Positions 11,648-22,894 of a stretch of 64,000 nt of DNA are shown here, in pieces; positions within the stretch are counted from its first letter, which is position 1; each line of letters begins with the position of its first letter. The DNA lies in assembly GCA_030386875.1 (NCBI GenBank), contig CM059567.1, forward strand, positions 80,965,130 through 81,029,129, in the 5' to 3' direction. A program made the position numbers and the translations under genes. Source of the DNA: Morinoia aosen. Taxonomy: Eukaryota; Arthropoda; Malacostraca; Amphipoda; Talitridae. The notes under the pieces are model-generated. The model was given only the letters and a program-made list of their open reading frames with translations, was not told the DNA's origin and made no database searches.

Positions 11648-12130
11648 TTAACGCGGATTTGGAAGACATATGTTTCTATCGAACCAAATACCTAAATTTT
11701 TTACTTTTTCAGATGGGTGAATTTCATCATTCCCAACGGTAAGAGTTAGATTTAGATTTCGAATATTTTCTATTGCATCTTTTGACCAAGAAATAATGAA
11801 TTGCGTTTTACTCGCGCTCAGCTTGAGACCATTTTGGTCATACCATGACTTGAGGCTAATCAATAGGGCTTCAGCTCCAATTTGAGCCTGTGGTATTTCT
11901 GATACAGAGCTCGTCATTGCAATTTAAACATCATCCGCATGCATAGCGATTCGAGTGTTAGAATTTATTAAAGGGAAATCATTAATGAAAAATGAAAACA
12001 ATTGCAGACCAAGAATGGATTCTTGAGGGACACCAAAGTTATTTTGAAGGAATGGGGATAACTTGTTATCTAAGATGACTGCATGGGACCGGATTGATGG
12101 GTAGCTTTTAAACCAACCCGTATCAACTCT
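11648..12130 (-). pseudogene. RT palm and thumb fragment of the minus-strand retrotransposon
   Basis: Includes the NNFGVPQ.SILG motif (about 12040), FINDF, the active-site equivalent AMHADDV (about 11940, where Y.DD has become HADD), and WYDQNGLKLSASKTQFI. Frameshifts break it into short ORFs. Confidence 0.7.
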
Positions 12131-12149
12131 TCAGTTCAATATTTTCCGT

Positions 12150-13090
12150 AGGAGTTGATCACGTTCGAGGCTCTTGAATTGAGCAAAACCTTTCAGACGG
12201 GGAATAAATAAATGGGCGGAGCCAACTTTTAAGTTTTAATTTAACCGTAGAAATGGTCTGGTTAACGGTAACCAAAGTTTTTAACTTAAAGCTGGACTGC
12301 TGGTGCCCGGTGAAAGTTCGTACGACCCGACTTTTCCCGTGTAAAACGCGGAGAAATAGGCACATGGGTGCACCCCCGTCTGGGCCTGCCCCTCTCATGA
12401 CTACAACCTGCAATAATAAAGTTTCATGAGCATGTTGCAGAGCACTTTAGAAGTTATTCACTCTGCAAAAGAATAATCGTTAAAAAGTTCTAAACAAAAC
12501 CTTGCGAATTTTATAGAATAAAGAAGTGAAAAATTTGGACGGGTATAAACAAATTTGCTCTTATTGGAGGCGTAAGTCAAGAGATTAATACTTTAATCAA
12601 TTAGAGCGAATTGCCTCTACTTCAAAACTGAAGTTTTACTCTGCCTCAATCACCTTAACCAGTGCCTTTCGTTTAGGGCGACGTACTTAAGACAAAGCTG
12701 GGCAGTAGAGCTGTGCTGTGGTGCGGTGTGCTGTCATCTCCAGGCTGCGTTGAGTGGCGAGGACGAGACGGGGGCCTCGGTCGGAGCTAGCTCACTCCAT
12801 CACGATAGTGAAGCTGTTCTACTAATCAAAATGATGATGGTGGTTCCAAGACACTCTTATTACTAGACAACAGCCTAGCACAGAAACAAAATGTACCAAG
12901 TTAGGAGTGAGTAGGCTGGGCATTGCCTTTAAGATCGTTCTAGCTTCTGTTCGACGCGCCACCACCGGTGCTTGAAGCAGACACAAATCTTCGTTTTTCT
13001 CTTCAAGCTTGAAGAAAGGAGGGCAAACCATCGGTTCGTAACCCATTACAAAAGGCACACTAGATTTAGTAATTGAATAACTAACAAGTT
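12150..13090. other. Foreign block inside the decayed retrotransposon
   Basis: RT homology stops near 12150 and resumes near 13090 (the KPFI..YNQF region onward), so this 0.9 kb was inserted. It holds AATAAA motifs and a GC-richer centre but no ORF I recognise and no obvious terminal repeats. Confidence 0.4.
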
Positions 13091-13149
13091 ATTAAAGAGC
13101 AAATTTGGTGAAGGACAGTTTTGAAAATTGGCAGGGATGCATTGAGATT

Positions 13150-13592
13150 TTATGCAAAATTTCTGAGCATGAATGTATTGGAGAGATCGAGTAGCAGCAA
13201 AAGCATTAGATTTTTTTGATCGAGGTCGCTGTAAATTTTTTCAGTGATATTGAGCAGAGCGTCTTGTGTGCTAGTGTTCCTCCTATAGGCATATTGATTT
13301 CGATGAAGTAAATTTGACTCGTTCAAGTGAGATGACAGTTGATTCGTTACCACTTTTTCCTATATTTTGGACAAGACAGGTGAAGGGGCTTATGGACCTA
13401 TAATTTGACGCTGTATATTTCACCAGTTTTCTGCAACGGTATAATTAGGGTGCGTTTCCATCGGTTTGTAAATTTATTAGTTGCTGTTGATGCGTTGATA
13501 ATCAAACGAATCAGTGGTGCTGTGGCTGGAAAACTGTTTTTGATGTAATGAAGGCTAATTCCATTATGTCCGAATGCTTTTGTGTTTTTCAA
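13150..13592 (-). pseudogene. RT fingers fragment of the minus-strand retrotransposon
   Basis: Two short frames: NTKAFGHNGISLHYIKNSFP..APLIRLIINAS (13592-13398) and TNQLSSHLNESNLLHRNQYAYRR...LLLLLDLSNTF (13353-13150, where LDLSKAFD is expected). They match the plus-strand copy at 14200-14640 nearly residue for residue. Confidence 0.75.
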
Positions 13593-14173
13593 CGAGTGCT
13601 AGAAATTCCATAACTCTGGTAAATCGACAGGACGTGGTCTCCACAGAGTACCAGCCTTTAAATTGAAAGTGTACAGTAGGGCACAAATTTTCAGCGGACA
13701 ACTGATTTGGATTTATTTTACTTGCTTCATTGAAAACCTGTGCATCTACATTTGAAACAAATGAATTGAACTCATTGGCTTTTTCCCGATAACTTTCAAA
13801 ATTACTTTTGTTGTCTGAATTTTTATATTAAACCACCTCACTGATCATTTCCCGTGTACTTTTGGGTTACTTTTTGCCTTTAATAGTCCTTGGTCAAAGT
13901 GAATTGGTTTTGCTTGTGTGATTTTCTTCCGAAGAATCTTTTTAAATTCTTTATATCTCTTGTATGAAACATAGTTCGATCTATTTTCTTTTTACTCGAA
14001 AGCAAGTTTTATTTACTCTGCTCAGTTCTTTAATGTCGTCAGTAATCCAAACAGTGCGTTTTGGATTAGTTTTTTGGTGATATAATGTGCACATTCATTC
14101 AGAGCTGCTGTAAAGTTCTCGTTGAAATCTGAGCGATGTTTCATCCCCAAATACTCGAAATAAATAGAGGCCA

Positions 14174-15067
14174 ATGCCGGTTAGCGTTATAGAGATACGA
14201 AAAATTTTTTACCCACTAAAAAACACTAAAGCGACTGGACATGATGGCATCAGCCTCCAATATATCAAAGACACCTTGCCTATAACAGCACTCCTTATTT
14301 GTTTGATAATAAATACATCTATAGCCACAAACAAGTTTCCCGATCAATGGAAACTATCCATTATCAAGCAATTACATAAATTTGGTGATATCGACATAGC
14401 GTCAAACCACAGACCAATCAGTCTCCTGCCTGTTATGTCCAAAATATTAGACAAAGTAAAAACAGACCAGCTCTCGTCTTACATAGACGAGTCACATCTA
14501 CTTCACCGCAATCAAAATGCTTACAGAAGAATCACCAGACGCCCTGCTTAACATAACAAAAAATTTACTGACATAGACAAAAAATATCAACTCTCCTAAA
14601 TATCAACTCTTGATCCCTCCAAAGCTTTCGACAGTGTAGAGCATAGAAAACTTGTAAAAAAATTTTCAAACCTCAAAATAGACACTCAATGGTTTGAAAG
14701 CTACCTACTAAACCGCTCTCATGCAATGTGCTTGAATAACAAAATGTCAGTATTCATACCAAATAATTTTGGCGTTCCCAAGGTTCAATCCTCGGCCCGC
14801 CCCTATTTTCAATTTTCATCAATGATTTCCCCACTATGTCGGCAAACACAGAAAATCTCAATGCATGCTGACTTCGTACAAATTGTCATGACAAGTTCGA
14901 CAGCGAATTTGAAAGAAACACAACCCAACGCTGAAAACCTTCTGAGAAATCTGAAATTGTGGTATGACCATAATGGCCTCAAACTTAACGGAAGTAAAAC
15001 GCAATGCATTATTTGTAGATCACAGAATGCGATTTTGAAATTTACCACCATTTACGATAACATTTAG
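14174..15067 (+). pseudogene. RT domain fragments of the plus-strand retrotransposon
   Basis: Frames 14174-14551 and 14726-15067 carry RT blocks 1-5 as described for the element. Between them (14552-14725) a frame-shifted stretch holds DPSKAFDSVEHRKL. Several stops show that the enzyme is dead. The RT motif FADD/YADD is replaced by HADF. Confidence 0.75.
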
Positions 15068-15489
15068 AGACGATAAAATTGAACCAGAAGATAAGGTAAG
15101 AAATTTTAGTGTTTGGTTTGACAAAAATACGACTTTCAATTCACACTTAGTGTTCTTTCATCGCATTAAGAACACACTTGACGTAAAATCCAGGTTAATA
15201 GTGATTCAGTCTTTAGTTTTATCGCGTCTGGACTACTGCAGTCTAGTGTGGAGAGATTTACCTTAATATCGTCTGGAAGAGTTGTAAAAATGTATTAACT
15301 TAGCCGCCAAAGTAGTATGCAAAGGAAATTTTAAGAAATACGATCATGCCACCAATCTTTAAAGAAAACTCGACTGGACCCCAATACCGAACAGATTCAT
15401 GATCCAAAAAGCTCGACGAGTGTTCTCACCTCTGCACCACCCTCAGAAGAATGCAGATGTGGTAAATTTTTTCCATCCAATATGTTCAG

Positions 15490-16830
15490 AATTTCCGTGT
15501 GCGCCTCTTAGGTACTTTTCAGTTTGAACTTTAGAGGCTTTCAGATGGCCGGGGGCGGCGAAGAAAGCGATGTCGGTGAGACCTTTTTATTCTTATTAGA
15601 GGCTGTACATTTGTTAATACTACGCGACGCTCTACTGGACTCGCTACTCGTCCTGTTTAATTTAATGGAGTAACGTGAAACTACAGAGTGCTGCACATCG
15701 CCTGTGCATTCGACAACCTTCTCGTAATCTTGGTTCTTTTCTTTGACCGTGCTCCTGATTTGGTTTGTATGAATGTGTGTGTTTCATGTTTGTTTTGTTT
15801 AACTAGCCATTCAGAGCGGTATTACTATTTACTAGGCTTTCGAGCCGCCTTAACTATTACTTACCGGTTCTGTCGAGCCGTACTTACTTACTTACCGGTT
15901 CTGTCGAGCCGTACTTACTTACTTACCGGTTCTGTCGAGCCGTACTTACTTACCGGTTCTGTCGAGCCGTACTTACTTACTTACCGGTTCTGTCGAGCCG
16001 TACTTACTTAGCTGTCAATCTACCCCAAGTGTATTAAGAGCCCGTTGGGCCATCCTTGAAACGTTTAACTCTTGTCGATACTTGCTCTGAATGGCATTCT
16101 TCTCCTATTGTATTTTCATTAATTTTCCTTCTCTTACCTACACTCTTTCTAAAAGAAGCTCCAATGGCTTCGCTCGGGAAGTAATTCCTTAGGTGAGGGT
16201 TATTAGGACTTGACTCATTTTAAACTTAAATTTGTGTTTCCATTGAAATAACTGAAAGAAACTTGCTATTATTGTGTATTTCGCAAGTTTACAGTTTTCT
16301 CTTTGCGCAGTATACCGCCACTACGGCAGGGTCCGATCTGCTTCCAACCCGACAGCAGATGAGGGCGTCCTTGCGGCCCCGCTATATTTGTGTTGTGCGC
16401 CCATCTAACTCCTAATTTTTTTGTCTGATGTTTCTACCCTTCTGGAGGTACTATTCAAATACTTAAATAATATTGAATACTTCCTATTCAATCATTTGTT
16501 TTGACCATGAATTTGAAGCTCAATGTTTTATTGATAATTCCTAATCTCTTGTTTGCTATAGTTTGTCTAGATCATCTTCATAGTCTCCATAGTCGCTTTT
16601 AATGTTGTCTCAACCAATTTTTTCCAATTCTTTGTAGGCTGCGCTGTTTCCAGTGTGCACCAGCTGAACGCTCTCAAACTAGGAGGAAACGAGGGCTTAT
16701 CAACCCATTTCTGAACGGAATACAATTCCGTTCATGCCTCAACTTTTGTGAAACTTCTTCGTTTTTTATCTGTTGCGTTACCAAATTGAAACTTTAGAAA
16801 ACCTTGCAGTGTGTGATTTCCTTACAAATT
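15490..16830. other. Foreign block splitting the plus-strand retrotransposon tail
   Basis: ORF2 homology stops after FHPICSE (about 15490) and resumes with NKSRRNDVLVSYRSSN (about 16845). The 1.3 kb between holds a minisatellite and otherwise AT-rich sequence with no recognised gene. Its ends were not resolved. Confidence 0.45.
15862..16012 (+). repeat. Minisatellite, about 5 copies of a 27-31 bp unit
   Basis: Unit built on TTACCGGTTCTGTCGAGCCG followed by TACTTACTTAC. Copies differ mainly by one TTAC quadruplet more or less, a slippage pattern. Confidence 0.85.
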
Positions 16831-17679
16831 ATCCAAACGAAAATAAATCGGAGAAATGATGTCTTGGTCAGTTACCGTTCATCTAACGAGGGACAAAAGC
16901 TCTCTCAGTTTCTGGAGCTCTTTTGTGGAACAAGCTTCCCCGGCATATCAAAAACTCTAAAACTGTAAAAGAATTCAGAGTAAATGTGTCACGTCATTTT
17001 GTATCTCTGTCATAGGGCCTGCAGCACTTCGGTGTAAATTTAATTTACCTGGAAATTTGATTTTCCTGAAATTACTGGGAGAAAATTAGAAATTATTTCA
17101 TTTTACATTTGCTAAGTCATTCCAATATTGATCTTACTTATGTCTTTCGACTATAATGAGCACCACCGTCGTCAGTTCAATGCAGCGGAATGAAGGTCGT
17201 TTTTTCCATAATTAGGAGTATTTCCTCATCTTTACTTTTTATTATCTCTTTTCTGTATTTTTATTTAACACCCGTACGAAAAACAAACTCTGAAATACAT
17301 TTTGTGCTTATATCAATATACATGTTTATACATGTAAGGGTTGTGCTATGTTTTTAATAAATTAATTTTTGGCTAACGTTGTCTCACTAACTTTCAAATC
17401 AGAAAAAACTCAAAATCTTCGTAATTAAAATTATTACTGAGGACCAATTTGATTCTACATCGACGTGCCAAATTTTGTAAATATTCGCCACTCAGAAGTG
17501 ATGTCCGGTCCGGCCACAATGTTATTCCATTTTATCCCATGTTCCCATATCCGTATACTACCCATGTACCTATGTATTCAGAGTTTTCTTTAAAATATCA
17601 ATTAGGAAGTTAAAAATCAGTTTATTTTACGTTTTCCGAAGTCTTCTCTCTTATTAGTTATTTTTTTCCGAATAAATTC

Positions 17680-18105
17680 TTAGGATTACAGTGAGCTCGA
17701 CTGTCATTTTGGATGTAGTAGAAGGTAGGTTGTTTTTTATAGTTTTATTTTATATATATATACATATATTTCTTACATTCATTTTCAGTAAGTATATATA
17801 TATTAATATGTGTGTGTGTGTGTGTACGTATGTAGGTATATGTATATCTACATAAATAGATATACAATTATACATGTTTTCATTTCTATTTTTAACGTGA
17901 GAACAATCCAGATAATTAATTGTATTGCACTTGCGAAATTATTCAAAAATAGATCTAACACTTCCCAATGGGCGTTTCTGTGAATAGGAAAAATGGAAAT
18001 ACAATAAGACGAGTGAAATAAAGTGTAATTTGAGGATATGAGTCGCGGTAAAATTATCTCTCTGTCCGTATGTTGAACAAGCAATGAATTTTCATTTTGA
18101 GAAAC
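17680..18105 (+). repeat. Copy 1 of a dispersed repeat (pair with 19262-19950)
   Basis: Begins TTAGGATTACAGTGAGCTCGA, contains AT and GT microsatellites near 17750-17840, and ends GAACAAGCAATGAATTTTCA. The same order of blocks appears at 19262-19950. This copy has only one arm of the palindrome seen there (ATTCAAAAATAGATCTA, 17940-17956). Confidence 0.65.
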
Positions 18106-19260
18106 AATCTACTGATGTTTTGCTTGTTGTAAATAAATTGTTCAAATTATTTAAATTGTTTTTGACAAGCCGCTACCTTTGTATAGATCGTTTGAGGGAA
18201 AATTTCGCGGGTCTCCGGTACTTCTTGCAATTTTGATTGATCTACGACAGTGTAGGGGTTGAGGGTTGCGTTGAGAGGTGAATCCTTTGATTCAGAACGA
18301 TCGTTGGCAAAATGCATACGCTCTTCAAGCTGAGGCCGCCGCCGGTCTAGAAAAAGAAATTTGGATGTGTCGTTGGGTTACCTAAAATCAACACCACATG
18401 ATCGATTACACCGCAGTGGAGGCCTTAACAGCTTTCCTGCACTCATAACAGAAAATTTCGTGATTGAATCAGTCATATTTTGACTAGAAAATAGAAAAGT
18501 ATTGAAAACGAACGTAAACAGAAAACGATCTTATTATACGCTCGAAGTTATTCGAAGAATATATTCGAGAGCATTTCAAGACTTCGAGAGCATTTCAAGA
18601 CTTCATTACGTAGCTGTCGAATCTTTACAACCGTAAAACAAATTTTTATAAAATTCTTGGCATGTTTATTCAGCTTAATGTAATGGCATCGGGTACGTCT
18701 TAGTCGTATTCGTGAATTTAGATTTCATTTTTTTTAATAACGCTACTTTTCAATTATAATCTTCAATCGATTCTTCAGGGAGTTCAAAAGATCAAATACT
18801 GGAATATTGGCCAATGATTTCCTTTTACTGAAGATGATGATGCACACATGATATAAGATTACAAGGACACGCAATCTAAAAATGAAAAGATATTACGGCA
18901 CTCAACTTTTGAAGAAGCAGCGGCGACAATGGGATTACGATGTCTCAAATTTACATGAAATTTACTGTGTCGGACGTAGTTTCTTACACAAATGCAGAGG
19001 AATAAGCAGATTAGCTCACGATGCCGACTGAGTGCATAATATTTCTAAGTAAAAAAATAGCATCTACCCTTTCAAGATGAAATCTTGCACAAGAATGAAT
19101 GTTCTCTACCTATACCACGACCTTATATAGGTTACGTGGTCGAGGGGACGCTGCCGCTAGCGACCGAAATTGTATGACACATAGTAATACGAAATTGAAA
19201 AGGACCCATCCTAGCCGTAATTGAAAGGAATCAACCTTTTCTTATATATTTATATATAAT
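18105..19260. other. No gene recognised
   Basis: AT-rich sequence with scattered stops in all frames. CAAGACTTCGAGAGCATTT-type sequence is locally duplicated near 18570-18600. Nothing else can be assigned. Confidence 0.4.
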
Positions 19261-19261
19261 A

Positions 19262-19950
19262 ATTGTATCATTGTTATTTCTTATGATTACATTGAGCTCG
19301 ATTGTCATTCTAGATGTAACATGAGCAGGATTGTTTTTTTATGCTTAATCTTTTTTTACTTATATTCATTTTCAATACGTATATGTACAAATGAGTATGT
19401 ATGGGTGTGTAAGTGGGTGCGTGTGTGTGTTCACTTATGCATGTTCATATATACGAGTATATATATATATATATATAGTGATCTATATAGTGATAAATCT
19501 ATTTTTGAATCATTAAACAAGTGCAGGAAATATATTTATTTCTGAAATATGGTTGAGTGTTAGCTGGTCGCAGAGCTTTAGGTAAAATGTAATGTATATT
19601 GAGGTTTTGTTTATAAGCGAAAAATAGAAATAGACACATATGTATGCACATGTATATATAATGTACATATACATGTGCATGCATATGTGTTCCATTTTTC
19701 GCTTACAAACAAAACCTTGAGACACATTACATTTTACCTAAAGCTCTGCGACCAGTTAACACTGAACCATATTTCAGAAATAAATATATTTATTGCACTT
19801 GCTTAATGATTCAAAAATAGATCTATCACTACCCCAGAAGGCGCTTCTGTCAATAGAAAAAATGAAAAATATAAATGAGACAAATGAAATAAAGTGTTCG
19901 TGAAAAAAATCTCTCTGCCCGTACGCTGAACAAGCCATGAATTTCATTTT
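19262..19950 (+). repeat. Copy 2 of the dispersed repeat, containing a long palindrome
   Basis: Begins ATGATTACATTGAGCTCGATTGTCATTC and ends GAACAAGCCATGAATTTCATTTT, parallel to 17680-18105. It is longer because it carries both arms of an inverted repeat at 19489-19830. Confidence 0.65.
19489..19830. repeat. 342 bp imperfect palindrome with arms of about 150 bp
   Basis: The left arm starts AGTGATAAATCTATTTTTGA and includes GGTCGCAGAGCTTTAGGTAA. The right arm is its reverse complement, including TTACCTAAAGCTCTGCGACC and ending AAAAATAGATCTATCACT. The centre (about 19630-19690) is an ATGTATAT-rich microsatellite. It could extrude as a hairpin, and it may be a foldback or MITE-like element. Confidence 0.85.
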
Positions 19951-20409
19951 GCGTGTAAATTTATTTACGCGTTTCTATTATAGATGTGCGTGTTGTGTTG
20001 CGTGATGTTTTTTATAAATTACTTTCTGTTTAACCTTTTCTCAATACTTGATAGTCATTTACGACGGTGGTACAATCTGCTTCGGTAAATCATTTTTTGT
20101 CTTTTGTTACTTCGATTCAACTAATAATTTAAGAATTCCGCAGAATTCTCAAGTAGTATTTAAATTATTTATAAGTTGTCAGCCATCTCATGGGATATAA
20201 AATATCCAAGAAATGATATTTTTGATTTAACAAGCCCTTGACAGGGTTAATCTATTTGCACACCACGTATGGTTTGTCTATAGAACAGAAAAAAACAAAA
20301 AAAAAACATTTTATTTCCAATAGAGATGTTACAAAAGTACCATCATTGGTTTTTTAAATTTCTCAAAGTTAATACACTTAGATGATACACTCACACGAGT
20401 ATTGTAATG

Positions 20410-20417
20410 GCCACATC

Positions 20418-20448
<31 letters not shown>

Positions 20449-21366
20449 CAGGGCTTATCCTCCCTATGGGAGGGTAGCCGACAGCAGGCCACATCACCAC
20501 ACTTAGTCACTAGGAGGCGAGAGAAGCAGCCCTAGCCGCACCTGAACTGCCAGGATCTGCAGCAGCCCAGCACAACCACCTTCCACAGTCAGGCCCGACA
20601 GCCATAGCTGGTTTACCCCGACCGCTTCATTGAGTGCAGCCCCTCCCCCAGCACAGGACAGGTCAACCCCATCACACGCAGGCAACTTCCAGTACCGCGT
20701 CAAAAATAAAATTACCTTCTTATGTACTGCCCCCATTCACCTCTGTCCGCAGCCATCCCTCTCGCCACGTCCACAGTCAGACCCCTCTCATACAAAGCAC
20801 GTTTCACCCCATCCATCCAACTCATCCGTGGTCTACCTCGCGCACGAAGACCACTCACTTCCGACATATATATCTTTTTCACCAGCCGCTCAACATTCAT
20901 TCTTTCAACATGCCCAAACCATCCAAACACTCTTTCATCCACTCGCCTGCTCAACTTTTTGTTAACACCCGTCTGCCCCTAACCAACTCGTTCCTGATCC
21001 TATCTCTTCTTGTTACTCCATACATGCTCCTCAAGCACTTCATCTCAAACACATCCAACCTCCGCCTCTCAGCTGCTCTCAACCCCCAGAACTCTGCTCA
21101 TACAACAAAACTGGCACAATTAAGCTTTCATATAGTCCCCTTTTAGCATTCATACTCAAATTCCTGCATTCAAAAACTTTCCTCATTGCACCCAATGTCT
21201 TACAGCCTTCACTCACTCGATGCCTCTCTTCTACTTCCATACTATCCTTAACAGTCACATCCGACCCGAGGTACCTAAAATGCTCTACCTTCTCTAAAAC
21301 TTCACCATTCAACCTCACATCCAAAGTTCCAAAACACTCCACCTCTTGAACTCCGCCTCTTGAACA
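20410..21366 (-). mobile_element. RTE-like non-LTR retrotransposon, 3' part (separated from 27897-30395)
   Basis: Minus-strand reading gives VECFGTLDVRLNGEVLEKVEHFRYLGSD, then KTLGAMRKVF, SLIVPVLLY, RRVDERVFGWFGHVERMN, VSGLRARGRPRMSWMDGVKRAL and RGEWGQYIR. This is the standard C-terminal part of arthropod RTE-like ORF2 proteins. The 3' UTR has a stem-loop CCTCCC-ATA-GGGAGG (about 20459-20473) followed by a (TATG)n tail (20418-20455). It continues the ORF that is cut at 27897: VNVNKSKVMRC joins to SRGGVQEVE across the inserted element. One or more stops lie around 20960-21080. Confidence 0.82.
20712..20954 (-). pseudogene. C-terminal RTE-like ORF2 fragment
   Basis: Eighty codons, SRRVDERVFGWFGHVERMN to RGEWGQYIRR, ending at its natural stop. 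The motif set (GWFGHVERM, RGRPR.SWMDGVKRAL) is highly characteristic of RTE-like endonuclease-reverse transcriptases found in many invertebrates. The plus-strand ORFs over this interval are shadows. Confidence 0.85.
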
Positions 21367-21404
21367 ACGCAACGACAGCTGCAGCAGCAATAACAGCAGT
21401 GAGT

Positions 21405-22140
21405 TTCAGCCGAAGTTTGGTCAATATCCTGATGTGTCTAGCCTAGCGAAAGACGGCAAGGAAGGGGTTTCTGTTCTAATACAATACTTCGACTCAGTGA
21501 TGACAAATTTTAAGAGTGATATTGATAAAATGCAAATTGAAATGAGTCACCTTAAAACACTAGTTGAAACAATAGCGGGAAAAGAAGCATAGCACAAGAA
21601 AACTCTCGAAGAATAGAATGAGAAAATTGATAGCTTAGCCTTCCGTCTCGACCAGTTGGAAAAAAGTGATCAGCGCCGAGACATTGAAGACAAAAAATGT
21701 ACTCTCGTCATTTCTGGAAAGGATCTACCGCAATCACACTCGAACGAAATCTGCAAGGAAACCGTCTGCAAGCTCCTGAAGGACCATATTAACATCGACC
21801 TCTGCAACACTGACATCACATCCGCTAACAGAATGGGGGAAAATCCAGTAGCTGGGAACGAAGATCGAAGAAACATTGCAATTGCCCGTGAACTAAAACA
21901 TTATCACAAGAAACGTGAAATTCTCACTACCTGCCGAGAAAAGAAACCAAAGTTTTTTTATAAATGAATACTTCATACCTTCACGAGCTAACGCTATGTG
22001 CATCCTTCGAATGGCCAAAAGGAAATTCCCGGATAAAATTGGACTACCGAGAACACAGGACGGAAACATCTTCGTATCTAACCTTCAAGACGCCTTCAGA
22101 TCAACACCCCGGAAGACCTCGAGAAATACCTGATGCAACA
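21405..22140 (+). pseudogene. ORF1 remnant: coiled coil plus nucleic-acid chaperone-like domain
   Basis: Opens FQPKFGQYPDVSSLAKDG, then heptad-type sequence (VMTNFKSDIDKMQIEMSHLKTLVETIAG; EEKIDSLAFRLDQLEKSD) predicting a coiled coil. A globular part follows, DIEDKKCTLVISGKDLPQ ... ITSANRMGE, and a C-terminal piece in the next frame, INEYFIPSRANAMCILRMAK ... DGNIFVSN. This is the layout of L1/L2-type ORF1 RNA-binding proteins. Stops at about 21590 and 21615 and a frameshift near 21955 show decay. Confidence 0.65.
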
Positions 22141-22180
22141 ACTGAACATGTCATCGAAACAGGTCAGGGGTGACTAGACT

Positions 22181-22720
22181 TGACAAATGTATAACAGATG
22201 TGTGTGTAAACATTTATGACATCTGTGTGTGAGATTTTGTAACAACGTAATCATTAATTTTTCACCTACCAATATAACTGTGAATTCTTCTTTATTTAGC
22301 ACTACAGTTATTATTACGCGTAAACCATATTAGCTGATTGTATCATTGTCGTCATAATCTTTAAAACTTATTACCTGTTGTATGTGAACTTGTGAAAACG
22401 CCCTCAGCAATTTGTTTGCACCAATGTTGTGATATCGAACTCCAATATTATAACAAATTTATAACAGATGTGTCTGTAAACACTTATGACATCTGTGTGT
22501 GACATTTTGTAACAACGCAATCATTAATTTTTCACCTACCAATATTACTGTGAATTCTTCTTTATTTACCACTACAGTTATTATTACGCGTAAACCATAT
22601 TAGCTGATTGTATCATTGTTGTCATAATCTTTAAAACTTATTACCTGTTGTTTGTGAACTTGTGAAAACGCCTTCAGCAATCTGTTTGCACCAATGTTGT
22701 AATATCGAACTCCAATATTA
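22181..22720 (+). repeat. 270 bp direct tandem duplication between ORF1 and ORF2
   Basis: Unit 1 (22181-22450) and unit 2 (22451-22720) start with ACAAATKTATAACAGATGTG and end CGAACTCCAATATTAT. They differ at only a handful of positions, so the duplication is recent or homogenised. Neither unit has an ORF. It may hold the ORF2 5' UTR or an internal promoter. Confidence 0.9.
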
Positions 22721-22894
22721 TTCGCTCATGGACTGAGTTTGTGTGTACTCACGAAATCGCGCTAGATTTTTTTTACTCTATTCTCTCTTACTTAATCAGC
22801 TACTTTTTAGACAGGAATACCCCTTTAAGCTTGACTCTGTACTTCGTTTTTTTAAGCTATATAGTAACTACTTTTTACTGTTTACTAATTTTAA

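Larger units (their letters stand above)
10690..14160 (-). mobile_element. Decayed CR1/Jockey-type non-LTR retrotransposon, minus-strand copy
   Basis: From 5' to 3' on the minus strand: ORF2 linker (about 14150-13600), RT start KNTKAFGHNGISLHYIK (13592), LLHRNQYAYRRNTSTQDALL (13300), the palm region around GVPQ.SILG..LFSFFINDF ... AMHADDV (about 12060-11930), KSWYDQNGLKLSASKTQ (11840), and the C-terminal WTPIQERFLVHKTQYVFSSLYLPQ ... RYRSSN-like ... LLWNKLPQNF (11558-11142). The 3' UTR shares the block around CCCATATCCGTA and TTTACGTTTTMCGAAGTC with the plus-strand copy, so the end is about 10690. Many stops and shifts; a foreign block lies at about 12150-13090. Confidence 0.75.
14165..17680 (+). 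mobile_element. Decayed CR1/Jockey-type non-LTR retrotransposon, plus-strand copy (5' truncated)
   Basis: Starts inside the RT domain, EIRKIFYPLKNTKATGHDG at 14190, so it lacks the 5' half. It then has NHRPISLLPVMSKILD (14410), LLHRNQNAYRR, FGVP..QSS.R (14775), HADFVQI (14866) in place of YADD, and WYDHNGLKLNGSKTQ (14960). The C-terminal part is interrupted at about 15490-16830 by foreign sequence. The tail resumes at 16850-17010, and the 3' UTR runs to about 17680. It lies head to head with the minus-strand copy of the same family. Confidence 0.72.

Noticed and set aside
15862-16012. Regularly spaced repeats that might suggest a CRISPR array
   Set aside because: Units are contiguous without unique spacers and the DNA is eukaryotic; it is a minisatellite.
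20630-21146. Plus-strand ORFs rich in Ser/Thr/Pro/His
   Set aside because: Shadows of the minus-strand RTE-like ORF2 tail, which has clear family motifs in its own frame.
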